Origin: JAHIKV01 sp963733145
GTDB lineage: Bacteria > Planctomycetota > Planctomycetia > Pirellulales > Thermoguttaceae
NCBI GenBank assembly: GCA_963733145.1
Contig: CAVTCJ010000005.1
Location: 310,001 to 374,000, forward strand
DNA length: 64,000 nt
Direction: 5' to 3'
The position numbers were made by a program, and so were the translations under genes. Below the pieces are notes generated by a model, which searched no databases, was not told the DNA's origin, and was given only the letters and a program-made list of their open reading frames with translations. The number at the start of each line of letters is the position of its first letter. Position 1 is the first letter of the stretch. Shown here one piece after another: positions 36,960-46,670 of this stretch.

Positions 36960-37331
36960 ATGAGCCAAGTTATCGCGTTAACGCAGGTTTTAGGCTTGTC
37001 GCTTGCCCTAGTAGCCTTGTGCGGCCTTTTCGTGGCGGCCTCTCCGCCGAAGACGCACACCGGTGACGAGGGAATAGGCAAGATTACTTTGGACGGCAAA
37101 CCTCCCACGGCCGGAAAGATTACTTTCTACCGTAGCGACGGCCAGTTCGTGGGATCCAAGGTCAAGAACGGCAAGTACGCCATTGATCACATGCCAGTCG
37201 GTGTATTGAAAGTGACGATTGAGGGGAAAGGTGTCCCGGCAAGGTATGCCTCCGAGAACACCTCGCCGCTTACGGTTGAAATCAAAAAAGGGGGAGGCAA
37301 ATCCCGCTTTGACTTCGACCTCCGCCGTTAG
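36960..37331 (+). CDS. Secreted carboxypeptidase-regulatory-like small protein
   Basis: A strong GGAGGTGA ribosome site precedes the ATG at 36960. The 123-residue protein has a signal peptide (LTQVLGLSLALVALCGLFVA). It is followed by a beta-rich domain, KITLDGKPPTAGKITFYRSD, NGKYAIDHMPVGVLKVTIEG. This is the pattern of planctomycete proteins with a transthyretin-like fold that begin with a 'G-x-V-x-x-D-G-K-P' strand. No enzymatic function is indicated. Confidence 0.75.
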   Translation: MSQVIALTQVLGLSLALVALCGLFVAASPPKTHTGDEGIGKITLDGKPPTAGKITFYRSDGQFVGSKVKNGKYAIDHMPVGVLKVTIEGKGVPARYASENTSPLTVEIKKGGGKSRFDFDLRR

Positions 37332-37438
37332 AATGCGGGCTTTACGCTACCCTTGTGACTCACAATCTCGACGAGTTCGGCCGTGTGCCGGATCTGAAAA
37401 TCGTAGATTGTGAAACAACAATTAAACAGGGAGAAGCC

Positions 37439-38430
37439 ATGAACGTCCTGGTTGCCGGCGGGGCCGGATACATCGGCTCGCACGCCATAAAGCTGTTGAT
37501 CGAGAGCGGCCGCCGCGCCGTGGCCGTCGATAACCTCTTCCGCGGACATGGGCAGGCCGTCGACCGCCGGGCGGGCTTCCACGAAATCGACCTGGCCGAG
37601 ACCGACGCCCTGGCCGACGTCCTGGTCCGCGAGAAGATCGACTGCGTGATGCAATTCGCCGCGCTGACCTACGTGGGCGAGTCGGTCGCCGATCCGCTGG
37701 CCTACTACGCACAACAACACCGCCGGCACGATCAGCCTGTTGCGGGCCATGAAGACCGCCGGCGTGAAGCGGCTGGTGTTCAGCTCGACGGCGGCGGTCT
37801 ACGGCGAGCCGGAGCGAACGCCCATCGTCGAGACCGACCGGCTGGAACCGGTCAATCCCTACGGCTGGTCGAAGTGGTGCGTCGAACGGGTGTTGCGCGA
37901 CTACGCCGCCGCGGACCCGGAGTTCGCCTTCGTCGCCCTGCGCTATTTCAACGTCGCCGGCGCCGCCGCGGACGGCTCGCTGGGCGAGGACCACGACCCG
38001 GAAACCCACCTGATTCCCGTCCTCCTGCTCACGGCCCTGGGCCGGCGGGAGAAAGTCACGCTCTTCGGGACCGATTATCCCACGCCGGACGGCACCTGCA
38101 TCCGCGACTACATTCACGTCGAGGACTTGTGTGCCGCCCACCTCGCGGCGCTGGACGCGCTGCGGCCCGGCGACGTTCGATTCTACAATCTCGGCATCGG
38201 CAAGGGTTATTCGGTGCGCGAGGTTCTCGAATCGGCCCGCCGGGTGACGGGGCGTGAGATTCCCGGCCGAATACGGCCCCCGCCGGCCGGGCGATCCGGC
38301 GGTGCTCTTCGCCGACGCGGACAAAATCCGCCGCGAGCTGGGCTGGTCTCCCCGCTACACCGACCTGGACGCCATCGTGGCCACCGCCTGGAAGTGGTTC
38401 GAGCGGCATCCGGACGGATACGGGCTGTAG
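37439..38430 (+). CDS. galE: UDP-glucose 4-epimerase (frameshifts near 37,711 and 38,263)
   Basis: This enzyme interconverts UDP-glucose and UDP-galactose. The ATG at 37439 follows CAGGGAGAAG. MNVLVAGGAGYIGSHAIKLL carries the NAD loop and VMQFAALTYVGESVADPLAY the next conserved block. After a frameshift NNTAGTISLLRAMKTAGVKR continues with FSSTAAVYGEPE and the catalytic NPYGWSKWCVE (Y-x-x-x-K). YFNVAGAAADGSLGEDHDPE and DGTCIRDYIHVEDLCAAHLA follow. A second frameshift leads to AEYGPRRPGDPAVLFADADK and the end at 38430. About 330 residues, normal GalE length. All motifs are present. Confidence 0.9.
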
Positions 38431-38435
38431 GCGGT

Positions 38436-38695
38436 TAGGGCCGGTGAATCAATTACTGTCTATTTTGTAGAGTGCGTGAAACGCACCACAGTCGGCGAGG
38501 CATGGTGCGTTTAACCCGGATTATTCATAAACGTCATCCTGAGCGCAGCGAAGGATCTCCGATGCGCCGCAAACAGCCCAGATTCTTCGCTGCGCTCAGA
38601 ATGACAATGTTCCTTCGTGTTTATGAATAATCCGGGTTAACGCACCCTACGAATTATTTCCGACAGTAATTGATTAGCCGGTCCTTAGTTGGCAT
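38436..38695. repeat. Nested repeat: 130-bp palindrome (38511-38640) inside an outer inverted repeat
   Basis: The inner palindrome TTAACCCGGATTATTCATAA ... TTATGAATAATCCGGGTTAA differs from 19759-19888 at the ends and at one internal position. Outer arms GAATCAATTACTGTC (about 38443) and GACAGTAATTGATTAGCCGG (about 38662) are inverted, as are GTGCGTGAAACGCACC-like bases inside. No gene in 38431-38752. Confidence 0.85.
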
Positions 38696-38752
38696 GATGG
38701 AAGAGTTGTGGGCGTCTGAAATAGATTTCGTCACCGTCTGGAGAGACCCGGA

Positions 38753-40304
38753 ATGATGAGCACGGACAAAAAAGAATCCCTGTCCGGCAAGGCCGTCACC
38801 TCGAAGGAAGGCGTCGTCGACGTGGTCCTCATCGGTGGTGGGATCATGAGCGCCACCCTCGGCGCCGTTCTCAAGGAGGTCGAGCCTCGATTCAGCATCC
38901 GGGCCTTCGAGCGGCTTGACGCGGTCGCCCTCGAGAGCAGCGCCGGCATCAACAACGCGGGGACCGGGCACGCGGGAAACTGCGAGCTGAATTACACGCG
39001 GCGGGCGGCGGATGGGAGCATGGACATCTCCCAGGCCTGCAAAATCAACGAACATTTCGAACTCTCCCTCCAACTGTGGGCGAGCATGGTGGAGAACGAA
39101 TGGATCAGGGAGCCCTCCCAGATCATTAACCCCACGCCGCACATGAGCTTCGTGTGGGGTGAGGACGACGTCTCGTTCCTCGCGGCGCGCCACGAAGCGA
39201 TGGCGGCCCACCCGTTTTTTGGGAAGATGCAGTTCAGCAAGGATCCGTCTCGCATCGGTGAGTGGGCCCCCCTTATCATGGAGGGGAGAGAGCTCGAAAG
39301 GCCCCGTCGCCGCAACCCGCGTGGACCGCGGGACGGACGTTAACTTCGGCAACATCACCAGCGCCCTCTTCGAGCACCTCGAGAACCAGGAGGACTTCGA
39401 GCTCGAGTTGGGCATGGCGGTGATGGGGGTCAAGCGTCTGAAGGACCGGACCTGGCTGGTGAAGGCCAAGCGGCTCGATACGGGCGTGGTGCAGGAGGTG
39501 CGATCCCGGTTCGTCTTCATTGGCGCCGGCGGCAGGGCCCTGCCCCTCCTCATGAAGTCGGGCATCCCGGAGGGCAAGGCCTACGGCGGCTTCCCCGTGA
39601 GCGGCATGTGGCTGTGGTGCAAGAACCGGGCGGTGGTGAAACGCCACGCGGCGAAGGTCTACGGCAAAGCTCAACTGGGGGCGCCGCCCATGTCGGTTCC
39701 CCACCTGGACACCAGGGTGCTCCGCGGCAAGAAACAGCTCCTGTTCGGGCCATACGCCGGGTTCTCGACCAAGTTCCTGAAGAACGGATCGTACCTGGAC
39801 CTGTTTTGTTCCCTCAGCCACGACAACATTCTCCCCATCATCGCCGCCGGCCTCAAGAATTTCGCTCTGACCGCCTACCTCGTCGGCCAAGTGATGCAAT
39901 CTCCGGCCAAGCGATGCCAGGTGCTCAGGGAGTACGTCCCGCAAGCCAGGGACGAGGACTGGGAGCTTCGGGTGGCTGGACAGCGGGTCCAGATCATCAA
40001 GCGCACCAAGGACGAGAGGGGGAAGATCCAGTTCGGGACCGAAATCGTCGTATCTGAAGACCGCTCCTTGGCGGCGCTCCTCGGCGCGTCCCCCGGCGCC
40101 TCCACGTCGGCCGCCATCGTCCTGGGGCTCATCAAGACCTGCTTCCCCGAAGAGAAGAAGAGCGACCAGTGGCAGGCCGCCCTCAGGCGACTCATCCCAT
40201 CCTACGGCAAGTCCCTCGGCAACGACCAGGAAGAGCTCGCCAGGCTCCGCTCCCGCTCCGAATCGATCCTGCGCATCGGCGACGCGCGTGCTAAGAGTAA
40301 GTAG
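38753..40304 (+). CDS. mqo: Malate:quinone oxidoreductase (frameshift near 39,298)
   Basis: This membrane-associated flavoprotein oxidises malate to oxaloacetate and reduces quinone. The FAD loop is DVVLIGGGIMSATLGAVLKE. Family blocks include SAGINNAGTGHAGNCELNYT, INPTPHMSFVWGEDDVSFL, TDVNFGNITSALFEHL, VFIGAGGRALPLLMKSGIPE, GGFPVSGMWLWC, LDTRVLRGKKQLLFGPYAGF and GASPGASTSAAIVLGL. The frame changes at GRELE/GPVAATRV. An extra A in GAAA would account for it. About 517 residues, normal for Mqo. Confidence 0.92.
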
Positions 40305-40311
40305 TGTAGTG

Positions 40312-40470
40312 TCTCGTAAATGTGGCGTCTTATTTTGCGGAGAATAGTGGAGTTGGGTGCCACTGCTGGCTTGTCCAGCAGTGCGGAAGTGCAACAGCGG
40401 TCAACAATGCTGGACAAGCCGGCAGTGGCACCCTCCGCCGCATAAGTAACCATCTGCGTGAGACACTACA
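40312..40470. repeat. Inverted repeat with GTAGTGTCTCG / CGTGAGACACTAC ends
   Basis: The outer ends are TAGTGTCTCG and the near-inverse GTGAGACACTACA. The inner arms are GGTGCCACTGC..GGCTTGTCC and GGACAAGCCGGCAGTGGCACC-like bases. No ORF. A candidate MITE following mqo. Confidence 0.75.
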
Positions 40471-40562
40471 GTAGCTCGTGTCGTATCGGTTTTGTTCGTC
40501 AATCCATCCACGCTCCGCGCCCACATAGTTGCCGATGTGGATCTCCCGGAAGGTTTAATTCC

Positions 40563-40772
40563 GGGTAACCGTTCACAGGGGACTGTCCCAATTTTCGCGG
40601 CGCGAGAGACGTAACTTCGTGAATTAGCTTTACCGCCGCGAAAAATGGGACTGTCCCCCTGGGGCGGCGGGAAGGGGACAGGTCCATGTTTTCAGCCCAC
40701 GGTTTATCGATAATATTCCGTTTTCCCGCCGAAAAATGGACCAGTCCCCTGCCGCCCCGTGAACGGTCACCA
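40563..40772. repeat. Complete two-module GGGACTGTCCC element
   Basis: Terminus GTAACCGTTCACAGGGGACT. Module A has GGACTGTCCCAATTTTCGCG / CGCGAAAAATGGGACTGTCC arms. Module B has GGGGACAGGTCCATGTTTTC / GAAAAATGGACCAGTCCCC arms, then CGTGAACGGTCACC. It occupies the middle of the 785-bp gap 40305-41089. The remaining bases (40773-41089) show no gene. Confidence 0.88.
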
Positions 40773-41089
40773 AATTTTCTATCGGTTATCAGTAGTTTCT
40801 GGCGGTTGGATGCTGTTGCCGACTCCCGTATATTATTGACGCGGACGGCGCCGCTTGACGAGATAACCTCGGGATGGGGGGGAGAGTGCCGCGCGGCTGC
40901 TCGTGTCTGCAGAGGTCTACTCCTTGTTCACTTCGGCGTTGTTGGAGTTCTGATCCTTGTTGTTGTGGCGATTCTGCCTAACGGTGGCATTCCCTGATCG
41001 AGAGGTTGACACGCTGTCGCTCGAGTCGCTGGCGAGCGGCAGCGAGTGGACGGGCGGTTGACCAACCCTGCTAACGTTGGAGTTTGAAC

Positions 41090-41668
41090 ATGCGCGTGAA
41101 GCCAGAGGCGACCTCGCCAATGCCGGACAATAATCTGGGATGCGTCTTCGGCGGCTTGGCCTTTTCCGGGGTATTTGCGGTGGCAGGGGCGGCCCTGTTG
41201 TATTGGGGCTTTGTTGTACCGCTCAGGGCCATCCAGCAGTCGCAGACTTGGGTCGAAACGCCGTGTGAGATTCTCGAATCGGACGTTACCGAGACGCATG
41301 GCAGTCCCCACGGCAGTACTTCCGGAGTGGGGAGCCGCGATTATTCCCTCAAAATCAAGTACCGCTACCAGTTCCATGGGCACGAGTACGTGTCCCAGCA
41401 CTACGGTGTCACGAATGTCGGCGATACGAAGGAGGGTTGGCGACGCGACGTCGTCAAGGCCTTACCGCGGGGCACACACACGGTGTGTTACGTCAACCCC
41501 GACAATCCGGAGCAAGCGGCGATCAGTCGAGAGTTCCATGCGAATTACCGAGTGGTCTTATTGCCGATTGCCTTTTTGTTGCTGGGCTTGTTGGGAATTG
41601 GCTGCACGCTGTACGCCCGAGTTTCAAACAAGTCCGCTTCCCCGCCCAAGACTCGAGGATCCGCCTGA
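41090..41668 (+). CDS. DUF3592-like membrane protein
   Basis: The ATG at 41090 is preferred to the TTG at 41084. The 192-residue protein has two transmembrane helices, near residues 20-45 (FGGLAFSGVFAVAGAALLYW) and near 155-177 (VVLLPIAFLLLGLLGIGCTL). Between them is the extracytoplasmic DUF3592 pattern: TWVETPCEILESDVTET, YSLKIKYRYQFHGHEYVSQH, GTHTVCYVNPDNPEQAAI. Function unknown for the family. Confidence 0.85.
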   Translation: MRVKPEATSPMPDNNLGCVFGGLAFSGVFAVAGAALLYWGFVVPLRAIQQSQTWVETPCEILESDVTETHGSPHGSTSGVGSRDYSLKIKYRYQFHGHEYVSQHYGVTNVGDTKEGWRRDVVKALPRGTHTVCYVNPDNPEQAAISREFHANYRVVLLPIAFLLLGLLGIGCTLYARVSNKSASPPKTRGSA

Positions 41669-41881
41669 GTTGAGATCGCAGACACTCTGATTTTGGAATG
41701 GATCGGCGGCCCATTCGGTGCGAGTGGACTGGTGAAGTGGGAAGGAGGAGGCGAAGCAAGGATACTGCGCCGCGATGACTCGGAAATCGACTTCCGACCC
41801 CTTTGCCGGTCCCGGAGCTCAATGGCTGGCCTGCGTGTGCCCTTGTCAACGCTTCACCCGCCATGTTACCATGACCGGCGC

Positions 41882-42328
41882 ATGACTCAGGGTCGGGACG
41901 GGCCGCTGAGCCCTTTCCCGTACGGCTCTTTCATCCGCTACTCCTTGCCGGCTTTGACCGGCGCTTTCTCCGACCCCTTTGCCGCCCCGACCCCTTTGCT
42001 GGTCCGGGATGGCGAGGACCTGCAAATCGAGACTGCCGATGGATATTGGTTGGTTCAGCCGGGAGATTGGGTGTGCGTGGGCGGGTTGAGCGGGTTGGGG
42101 GTGTATAGTCCAGCGGTGTTCGAGAAGGATTTTCAGGTGGTGGGTAGTGTTTGTGGCACATCAACAAGCGCGTCGGACTGCGTGTTGGCCGTGGATAAGT
42201 TGGAATCGTCAGAGCAAACTGACCGCTCCCGGACAAAGCGTCGCCAACTTCGCTTGACCGGCATCAAGGACCCGGACCGGAAAACGTGTCAGGATTGGAA
42301 AACGTGTCAGGAGCCGTTTAGAGGTTAG
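41882..42328 (+). CDS. Doubtful ORF with a 'PGDW' segment
   Basis: The only support in the gap 41669-42549 is the stretch LQIETADGYWLVQPGDWVCV and YSPAVFEKDFQVVG. It resembles a small domain of phage-related proteins in which a thresholding loop PGDW is followed by a 'KPDIFExxYE'-like strand. The flanks are low-complexity and no good ribosome site is visible. It may be a fragment of such a protein. The end (from about 42,285) overlaps a GAAAACGTGTCAGGAGCCG palindromic repeat (42,280-42,362). Confidence 0.3.
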   Translation: MTQGRDGPLSPFPYGSFIRYSLPALTGAFSDPFAAPTPLLVRDGEDLQIETADGYWLVQPGDWVCVGGLSGLGVYSPAVFEKDFQVVGSVCGTSTSASDCVLAVDKLESSEQTDRSRTKRRQLRLTGIKDPDRKTCQDWKTCQEPFRG

Positions 42329-42362
42329 ATACGTGACAGCAACGGCTCCTGACACCTTTTCC
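42280..42362. repeat. Palindromic repeat AAAACGTGTCAGGAGCCGTT / AACGGCTCCTGACACCTTTT
   Basis: The GGAAAACGTGTCAGG motif occurs twice in tandem before the inverted arm CGGCTCCTGACACCTTTTCC. Nothing coding is evident. Confidence 0.75.
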
Positions 42363-42549
42363 CGCGTTTGAATGAGCTTCGGCGATTTCGCAAGAAAGCT
42401 CGCCCCCTACTCCGTTATATCCCGGCCGAAATATCGCCTACCAAGAAAAGGCCGGGCATACCCCCTCTTGCCCGCGAAGAATCGCCATGTTACACATACG
42501 CCATCACTCGTTCTGGGAATCCTTACCCACTTGTTCATAGGAGCCCTCC

Positions 42550-45500
42550 ATGTCCGATCCAGCCCCGTCCGCGATGTGTGCCGTTTGCGGTCAGCCGTTG
42601 CATGGCGACTTTCAGGACTGCCCGTCCTGCGGGGCGAGCGGCGCCTGGCAAGACCTGATGCGGGCCGAGACGTTCGCCCGGCTGCAATTCCAAAAATGGG
42701 CCGCCGCCCGGCTGATCGGCGGTCCGGCCGCCGAGGCGATCGACAAGCACGCCGACGAGCGGCTCGAGTCCTTGCGTCGCATGGCGCGGAGCGGACGGGC
42801 GGTTCCCTCGGACGTGCCGCTGTTGCCCGCCGGCGAGTGCTGGAGTTGCCGCACGAAAGTATCGACCGAGGAGGGCCACTGCGGCCATTGCGGGATGCCG
42901 GTGAACACGGCCGACGCGAACTCCCACCGCTATCTGACCTACACCAGTTACGTCATCAAGCTGCACTGCGACGAAGGGCGGCTGCCACTGACCCAGGCCC
43001 ATGCTTGCATGAATGACGCAAAAGCCCGGGTGGCGGCATTGCGGACCCGCTTGGCAAAGGATCAAGTGGTCGCCGCCGAAGTGGTTGCCGAACCGCGGCG
43101 CGATGCCCAGCCACGGCCGGCGGCCGCCCGACCGGCGGGACTGTATGGCGCGAAGGCGGCCGCCCCCGCCGAGCCCCGCCGGCCGCTGTGGGAAATCATC
43201 CTCGATCCCCGCACCATCCAGTGGCTGCTCGGACTGGGCGGCGTGCTGTTGGTGATCGGCCTGATCATCCTGTTGGCCACGTGGGGCATCTTCGAGAATC
43301 CGGCGGTGGTCGCCGTCGCGCTGGGCATCGGCAACGCCGCGTTCCTCCTCGGCGGCTGGGCCATTATCCGCTTCTCCCGCTATCAGACCGCCGGCCGGGC
43401 AATCACCATGCTCGCCTGCCTGGTAATGCCGCTAAACCTCTGGTTCTACCACGCCTACGGCCTGATAACGTTAGAGGGCTACCTGTGGGTGCCCGCCCTG
43501 GTCTGCTGCGTGCTCTATCTGGCCACGGCGTTGGTGCTCCGCGATCATCTGTTCGTCTACGTACTCGACGGCGGCATCGCCATGACTGGGCTGCTGATGC
43601 TATTCACCGCGGGCAAGTTCTGGGAGATCGCCTCGCCCGCCACGCTGCTGGTCGCGCTGGGCATAATGTCAATCCATCTGGAACGGGCGTTCCCCGAGAT
43701 CGAGGGCCCCTTCTCGCGCCGCCGCTTCGGCGCGGCCTTCTTCTTCTCGGGCCAAGTGCTGCTGGCGGCCGGATTGCTGCTGGTCCTCGGCGCCCAGATC
43801 GCCGGCGACTGGCTCTATCAGCCCGTCTTCCGGCCGATCTACGACGCCTGGAAACTCGGCCCGCCGGAAATCGTTTCCATGGGTTGGGGCAAGTTCCTCG
43901 CCTTGGGATTGGTGCTGGCCGGGGCCTATGCCTACTTCTATTCCGACATCGTCGTCCGCCGGCTGGGCGTGTACGTCTATCTTGGCGTGTTCGCCCTGCT
44001 GTGGGCCGAAATGCTGGTGATCGAACTGCTCGTCCATCAGATCACGTCCGAGACGGCCATCATCGCCCTGGCGCTGACGGCCCTGGCGGCCAACATCGTG
44101 CAGCCCAACCTGCTCCGCTGGCGAGGCAAGGACTCCTCGCCGGACAAGCCGGAGGGCGCGCCCGCCACGGTCCTCGAACTGGTCCGCGCCGGCCAGCCGC
44201 TGGGCCTGTTCCTCAGCACGGTCCCGGTCCTGCTCGGGCTGCTGCTGCACCTGCGGGCGACCTACGAGCCGCTGAACCGGGCGTGGCTCATGCCCGACGG
44301 CGGCACCTTCGCCATCACTTGGACCTACGTGCTGGCGATGTTCATCACGGCCGTTTCCTGCCGAGTCGGGGCCCATCTCTACCGCCACTCGCTCCCCTGG
44401 CTCTCCTCGACCTATTTCTTCGGCACGGCCGCCGCCACGTTGACCGGCCTCTGCGGACTGCTGACCGTCTCCGGCATCCAAACCTGGGACCGGCTGGCCC
44501 CGCTGATGATGATCGTGCCCATCCTGTACATCATCGCCGCCCGGCTGTATCGAGGACATACGCAGGAAAAACCGCTGACCTGGGTGGCCCAGGCGGCGAC
44601 GGTCGTGATGGCTGTGTCGGTCCTGGCGGCCGCCATGCACCTCACACCGCAGCACGTCTACGAGCCGATCTGGAACAGCTCGCGGAACCTGCTGCTGGCC
44701 GCGTTCTTCGCCGAGGCGGCCCTGTTCTACGCCCTGGCCGCGGTCTTCCAAAAACAGGGCTTCAACATCTACCTCGGCACGGCCGCCGCCTGCGGCGCCG
44801 CCTGGCAACTGCTCCTCTACCGGCAGGTCGGGCCCGAGTATTACACCCTCGCCTTCGCCCTGCTGGGAATGGTCCTGCTGATCGGCTACCGGCTGGCGAT
44901 GCTGGAATGGACCGGCATGGCCGACGCCGCGTTCAAGTGCGCCAACGCCCTGATGTCGCTCTCCTTCGTGGCCGCGGCCCTGATCTCGCTGAGCCGCTTC
45001 GCCACGCACCGCGAAGAGGTCCATTTCTCGCTCGTCTTTCTGCTGCTGACGCTGATGGTCCTCAGCCTGCTGGCCGCCTGGCTCTCGCAACACGCCGGCT
45101 GGCGCCGCTGGTACATCGTCATGGCCATCGTCGAGGCCGGGCTGACCTTCATCGCCCTGCACGTGCTCAGCCACCTCACCCTGTGGGATAAACTGGAGAT
45201 CTTCAGCGTGGTGATCGGCTGTGCCCTGCTGGCCGTGGGACACGTCGGCTGGCATCGCGAGCAGGACCAGCAAAACGACCTGGTCAGCTTCAGCCTGCTG
45301 TTCGGCAGCCTGCTGGTCGGCGTGCCGCTGATGATCGCGGTGCTCATCCATCGCTGGCCGCCCGACCCGGTCTATTCGCCGCTTAACGAGCTGGGCATGC
45401 TCTTTGCGGGCATCGTCCTGCTGGCGACCGGTTTCGCCCTGCAACTCCGCTCGACGACGATCGTCGGGGCCGCGCTGATGATGGTCTATCTGGTCTCGTT

Positions 45501-45678
45501 GCTGCTGTTCATCCACGTGCCCAACATGGCCAAGACCGCCGCGTTCTGGCTCACGGTGGGCGGCGGCGCGATCCTTGTGACCGGCCTGGCGTTGAGCATC
45601 TACCGCGACCGTCTGCTGACCCTCCCCGACCGCGTCCGCCGCCGCGAGGGGGTTTTCCGGGTGTTGAACTGGCGATAG
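42550..45678 (+). CDS. Large polytopic membrane protein with N-terminal zinc ribbons
   Basis: An uninterrupted 1042-residue frame, in contrast to most long genes here. Two zinc-ribbon modules lie at residues 9-30 (CAVCGQPLHGDFQDCPSCG) and 97-118 (CWSCRTKVSTEEGHCGHC). A soluble stretch follows (residues 120-215, TSYVIKLHCDEGRLPLTQAH). From about residue 220 there are over 20 hydrophobic helices (IQWLLGLGGVLLVIGLIILL; IVLLATGFALQLRSTTIVGA). The layout resembles DUF2157-type polytopic proteins. No transport motif is recognisable. Confidence 0.82.
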   Translation: MSDPAPSAMCAVCGQPLHGDFQDCPSCGASGAWQDLMRAETFARLQFQKWAAARLIGGPAAEAIDKHADERLESLRRMARSGRAVPSDVPLLPAGECWSCRTKVSTEEGHCGHCGMPVNTADANSHRYLTYTSYVIKLHCDEGRLPLTQAHACMNDAKARVAALRTRLAKDQVVAAEVVAEPRRDAQPRPAAARPAGLYGAKAAAPAEPRRPLWEIILDPRTIQWLLGLGGVLLVIGLIILLATWGIFENPAVVAVALGIGNAAFLLGGWAIIRFSRYQTAGRAITMLACLVMPLNLWFYHAYGLITLEGYLWVPALVCCVLYLATALVLRDHLFVYVLDGGIAMTGLLMLFTAGKFWEIASPATLLVALGIMSIHLERAFPEIEGPFSRRRFGAAFFFSGQVLLAAGLLLVLGAQIAGDWLYQPVFRPIYDAWKLGPPEIVSMGWGKFLALGLVLAGAYAYFYSDIVVRRLGVYVYLGVFALLWAEMLVIELLVHQITSETAIIALALTALAANIVQPNLLRWRGKDSSPDKPEGAPATVLELVRAGQPLGLFLSTVPVLLGLLLHLRATYEPLNRAWLMPDGGTFAITWTYVLAMFITAVSCRVGAHLYRHSLPWLSSTYFFGTAAATLTGLCGLLTVSGIQTWDRLAPLMMIVPILYIIAARLYRGHTQEKPLTWVAQAATVVMAVSVLAAAMHLTPQHVYEPIWNSSRNLLLAAFFAEAALFYALAAVFQKQGFNIYLGTAAACGAAWQLLLYRQVGPEYYTLAFALLGMVLLIGYRLAMLEWTGMADAAFKCANALMSLSFVAAALISLSRFATHREEVHFSLVFLLLTLMVLSLLAAWLSQHAGWRRWYIVMAIVEAGLTFIALHVLSHLTLWDKLEIFSVVIGCALLAVGHVGWHREQDQQNDLVSFSLLFGSLLVGVPLMIAVLIHRWPPDPVYSPLNELGMLFAGIVLLATGFALQLRSTTIVGAALMMVYLVSLLLFIHVPNMAKTAAFWLTVGGGAILVTGLALSIYRDRLLTLPDRVRRREGVFRVLNWR

Positions 45679-45822
45679 CAACAAAGAGTTAAATATCCAT
45701 CTGCGCACGCCTGTGTAATGTGAAAGTGCGCACCTTCATATTACAACACAGGTAATAGTAATATCACTTCGCGGACGTCCACTAAGAAGAAAAGGTCGCT
45801 CACCTAGGGAAACGGCCATCAA

Positions 45823-46374
45823 ATGTTCAGCAGACGATTATTCACCGTTCTTGCAATTGTGCTTGCCTTGGTGTTTCTATATTTTTTATTCGACCCACTT
45901 GGTATCATTTGGTTTCTACGAACCGGCGGCTGGGACAAGTGGAGCAAATTGATTCCGGGTCAGGTGGCAGATGACGGTTCTGTGCTGTTTCCGGTCATAC
46001 TGAATTGGGACTTTGTTGACTTGAGCGTAGCACCGAAATCATCGGACCCATGCGTGCAGGACGAAGAGATTCGCATACAAGTCATCAACCCCCTTGGACA
46101 GTCACTTTCCGTCAGATGCGGCCGCAAAAATGCGGACGATACCGGGGTGAAGCGTGATACTCTTATCCACAAAGTGACAACCGATAAGATAATAGATGTT
46201 TATGAAGGATCGCTGACGGAGTTGCAATCTCACTGGATTCCGATTCGAGTAGAAAGAGCAGATGGCGGGAGTAGCCTGGACTTCCAACTTCGGATTACAG
46301 CCAAAACCGGCCGTTACAAGCAGAAAACAATTCCCTTCACGCTAGAAGCGAGATGGTGGAGCTACGGCCTATAG
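45823..46374 (+). CDS. Membrane-anchored hypothetical protein
   Basis: This 183-residue protein starts MFSRRLFTVLAIVLALVFLY, a signal anchor. It is followed by a soluble domain with VILNWDFVDLSVAPKSSDPC and LQSHWIPIRVERADGGSSLD. The base composition is visibly more AT-rich than the neighbours, which hints at acquisition, but there is no mobile gene at hand. No known domain recognised. Confidence 0.65.
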   Translation: MFSRRLFTVLAIVLALVFLYFLFDPLGIIWFLRTGGWDKWSKLIPGQVADDGSVLFPVILNWDFVDLSVAPKSSDPCVQDEEIRIQVINPLGQSLSVRCGRKNADDTGVKRDTLIHKVTTDKIIDVYEGSLTELQSHWIPIRVERADGGSSLDFQLRITAKTGRYKQKTIPFTLEARWWSYGL

Positions 46375-46670
46375 GCAAATAAACAGGACTGGTCTAATTA
46401 AGGCGATAATTAGAGGCCATAATTAGACCTGTCCCGCTTATGATCATGTCCGTTTATGTTCATGTTGGTCGGAAGAGGGGCCGGGGGTGAGGGCCGCCGA
46501 TCGCAGACCATGTTGCCTTGCGGCACGCCCCGATAGGATGCAACTCTGTGGCAGATAATCATTTACAGCAAGTTCCACAGGGCCAGGAACTTCTTGTCCG
46601 CGGCTGCCGTCATAAATGTCGGTGTGGACGCCCAGCTATTAACGTAGCGCATATTAATGGAGCCATTGAG

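Noticed and set aside
43188..45708. Long frames on both strands overlapping the polytopic membrane gene
   Set aside because: The sense frame has zinc ribbons and regular hydrophobic helices. The others are charged, Arg/His-rich shadows.
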